From contig NZ_CP090145.1 in the NCBI RefSeq assembly GCF_023008245.1, positions 806,001 to 870,000 of the forward strand: a stretch of DNA of 64,000 bases, read 5' to 3'. Within the stretch, counting starts at the first letter, position 1; each line of letters opens with the position of its first letter. The DNA is from Flavobacterium sediminilitoris (GTDB lineage: Bacteria > Bacteroidota > Bacteroidia > Flavobacteriales > Flavobacteriaceae). The translations under genes and the position numbers were made by a program. The notes under the pieces are model-generated. The model was not told the DNA's origin. It did no database searches and saw only the letters and a list, made by a program, of their open reading frames with translations. This document shows, in pieces, positions 63,074 through 64,000 of this stretch.

Positions 63074-64000
63074 CTATGGCAAAAGAATTTTATCTATAAG
63101 ATGCACAACACCGTTACTACATTGAATATCTGGAATTACCATATTAGCAGGAGACGTAATCCCGTTACTAACAATAGTAAATACTCCATTTTGGAACACA
63201 CTATATGTTAATGTTCCTCCTCCAGCAGTTGTTACTGTTGTACTTGTTTGTTCCGATGTAAATGAGCCTCCAACAATTGCGTGATTTAATAAAACTTGCT
63301 GTAAAACAATAGGATCTGTATTAGCAACATCTTGAATAGTTGCAAAACCAGCTTCTTTAAATGCTGCGTCTGTTGGTGCAAAAATTGTAAAATTATTATT
63401 CGGATCAGATAATACTGGTGCTAATCCTGAGGTTACAACAGCTTGAACCAAAAATGTTAATTCTGGACTTTTGAACACTTTGGCTGTTTGCAATAATTGT
63501 GCTGATTCAACAATATTAACTCCTGTAGCAATCATTACTTTATCAATTGCATGAATCGTTCCATTACTTGCATTAACATTTGTTGCAACAATTTTTGAGC
63601 CATTAATATACAAATCTCCATTTCTATCTATAAAACGTCTATCTACTCCTAAAGCAGATGTTGAAGCATTTCCTCCTTGAATTTGATTTGCTAATAAATT
63701 CCCATTTGAAACATGATATAATAAAGTATTCGTTAAAAATCCATTTTGCAACACTCCTAAACTTCCTGCATCCACTAAACCTAACTTTGCAAAAGCAGCA
63801 TTTGTAGGAGCAAAAACAGTGTATTTCCCAGATGGATCATTCGGATTACTATTACTCAATACAACTGCAACTCCACCTTGAACAGCAGCAGCTTCCAATG
63901 TACTAAAATTCGGATTTGAAACAGCAAGTGAAGCTATAGATGGCGTTTCATCTTCATAATTATTATCACACGATATTAATGTTATTAACAATGTAAGAAC
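63074..64000 (-). CDS. Fasciclin (FAS1) domain lipoprotein, cut by window end
   Basis: The frame is open to the right edge. It reads VLTLLITLISC at the edge, a signal-peptide end with lipobox Cys, so the true start lies just beyond 64000. A nominal start within the window (TTG at 63991) would cut the signal peptide and is rejected. Two FAS1 domains follow, each with the family pattern: FAPTNAAFAKLGLVDAGSLG with LLYHVSNGNLLANQ and GTIHAIDKVMI; then FAPTDAAFKEAGFATIQDVA with LLNHAIVGGSFTSE and GVVHLIDKIL. It is likely a surface-attached adhesion protein. The stop is followed by a good terminator. Confidence 0.92.
   Translation of the reverse strand, partial: VLTLLITLISCDNNYEDETPSIASLAVSNPNFSTLEAAAVQGGVAVVLSNSNPNDPSGKYTVFAPTNAAFAKLGLVDAGSLGVLQNGFLTNTLLYHVSNGNLLANQIQGGNASTSALGVDRRFIDRNGDLYINGSKIVATNVNASNGTIHAIDKVMIATGVNIVESAQLLQTAKVFKSPELTFLVQAVVTSGLAPVLSDPNNNFTIFAPTDAAFKEAGFATIQDVANTDPIVLQQVLLNHAIVGGSFTSEQTSTTVTTAGGGTLTYSVFQNGVFTIVSNGITSPANMVIPDIQCSNGVVHLIDKILLP

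Overview
The window looks like a stretch of a Flavobacteriaceae (Bacteroidota) chromosome. The DNA is very AT-rich. Promoters follow the Bacteroidota -7 pattern TAnnTTTG. Family markers are type IX secretion (T9SS) type B C-terminal sorting domains, a PorP/SprF protein, a MurF-alanine racemase fusion, a long-form PurF, a TonB-dependent receptor with a carboxypeptidase-like N-terminal domain, and DUF3109 and DUF2931 proteins. Genus and species cannot be read from the sequence alone. No tRNA, rRNA or CRISPR array was found.

Left part (1-15.8 kb): the start of dgt (cut by the window edge) diverges from a cobalamin riboswitch that precedes metE. Then come a small conserved-looking ORF, nrdA and nrdB (class Ia ribonucleotide reductase), a DUF3109 protein, marC, a two-TM peptide, a minimal flavoprotein, an operon of HupE/UreJ-like protein, dCMP-type deaminase and S41 protease, a TerB-like protein, fbp, a GNAT acetyltransferase and an aspartate kinase. 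Most units end in long, nearly perfect palindromic terminators that often serve both strands.

Centre (15.9-38.9 kb): a very large SprA-like outer-membrane protein is followed by a T9SS-exported IgGFc-binding-like protein and an enoyl-CoA hydratase. After these lie a 2OG-Fe(II) oxygenase, queD, an outer-membrane barrel, a lipoprotein prolyl oligopeptidase, and a likely metal-uptake group (His/Cys-rich exported peptide, TonB receptor, lipoprotein). A frameshifted lipoprotein, asd, mscL, murF-alr, tdk, a charged conserved protein, doxX and rsmI complete this part.

Accessory zone (38.9-49.1 kb): a 1.3-kb gene graveyard holds decayed IS3-family orfB and orfA fragments in opposite orientation and an OmpH-like pseudogene carrying a 20-bp tandem duplication. 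It is followed by a PfkB kinase and long-form purF. Next come two near-identical ~80-bp structured repeats that look like tandem small RNAs, an unexplained structured spacer, and an orphan type VI secretion cargo module (vgrG, DUF2235 lipase-type effector, DUF2931 lipoprotein).

Right part (49.1-64 kb): osmC, recJ, an MFS transporter and lpxH precede a surface-adhesion operon (1870-residue T9SS adhesin, PorP/SprF protein, OmpA-family protein). The window closes with a TIGR00266/AIM24 protein and a fasciclin-domain lipoprotein cut by the window end.

The strongest candidates for new biology are the tandem structured repeats after purF, the vgrG-DUF2235-DUF2931 module, the His/Cys peptide-TonB receptor-lipoprotein group, and the 21-bp-spaced direct repeat upstream of the adhesin operon.
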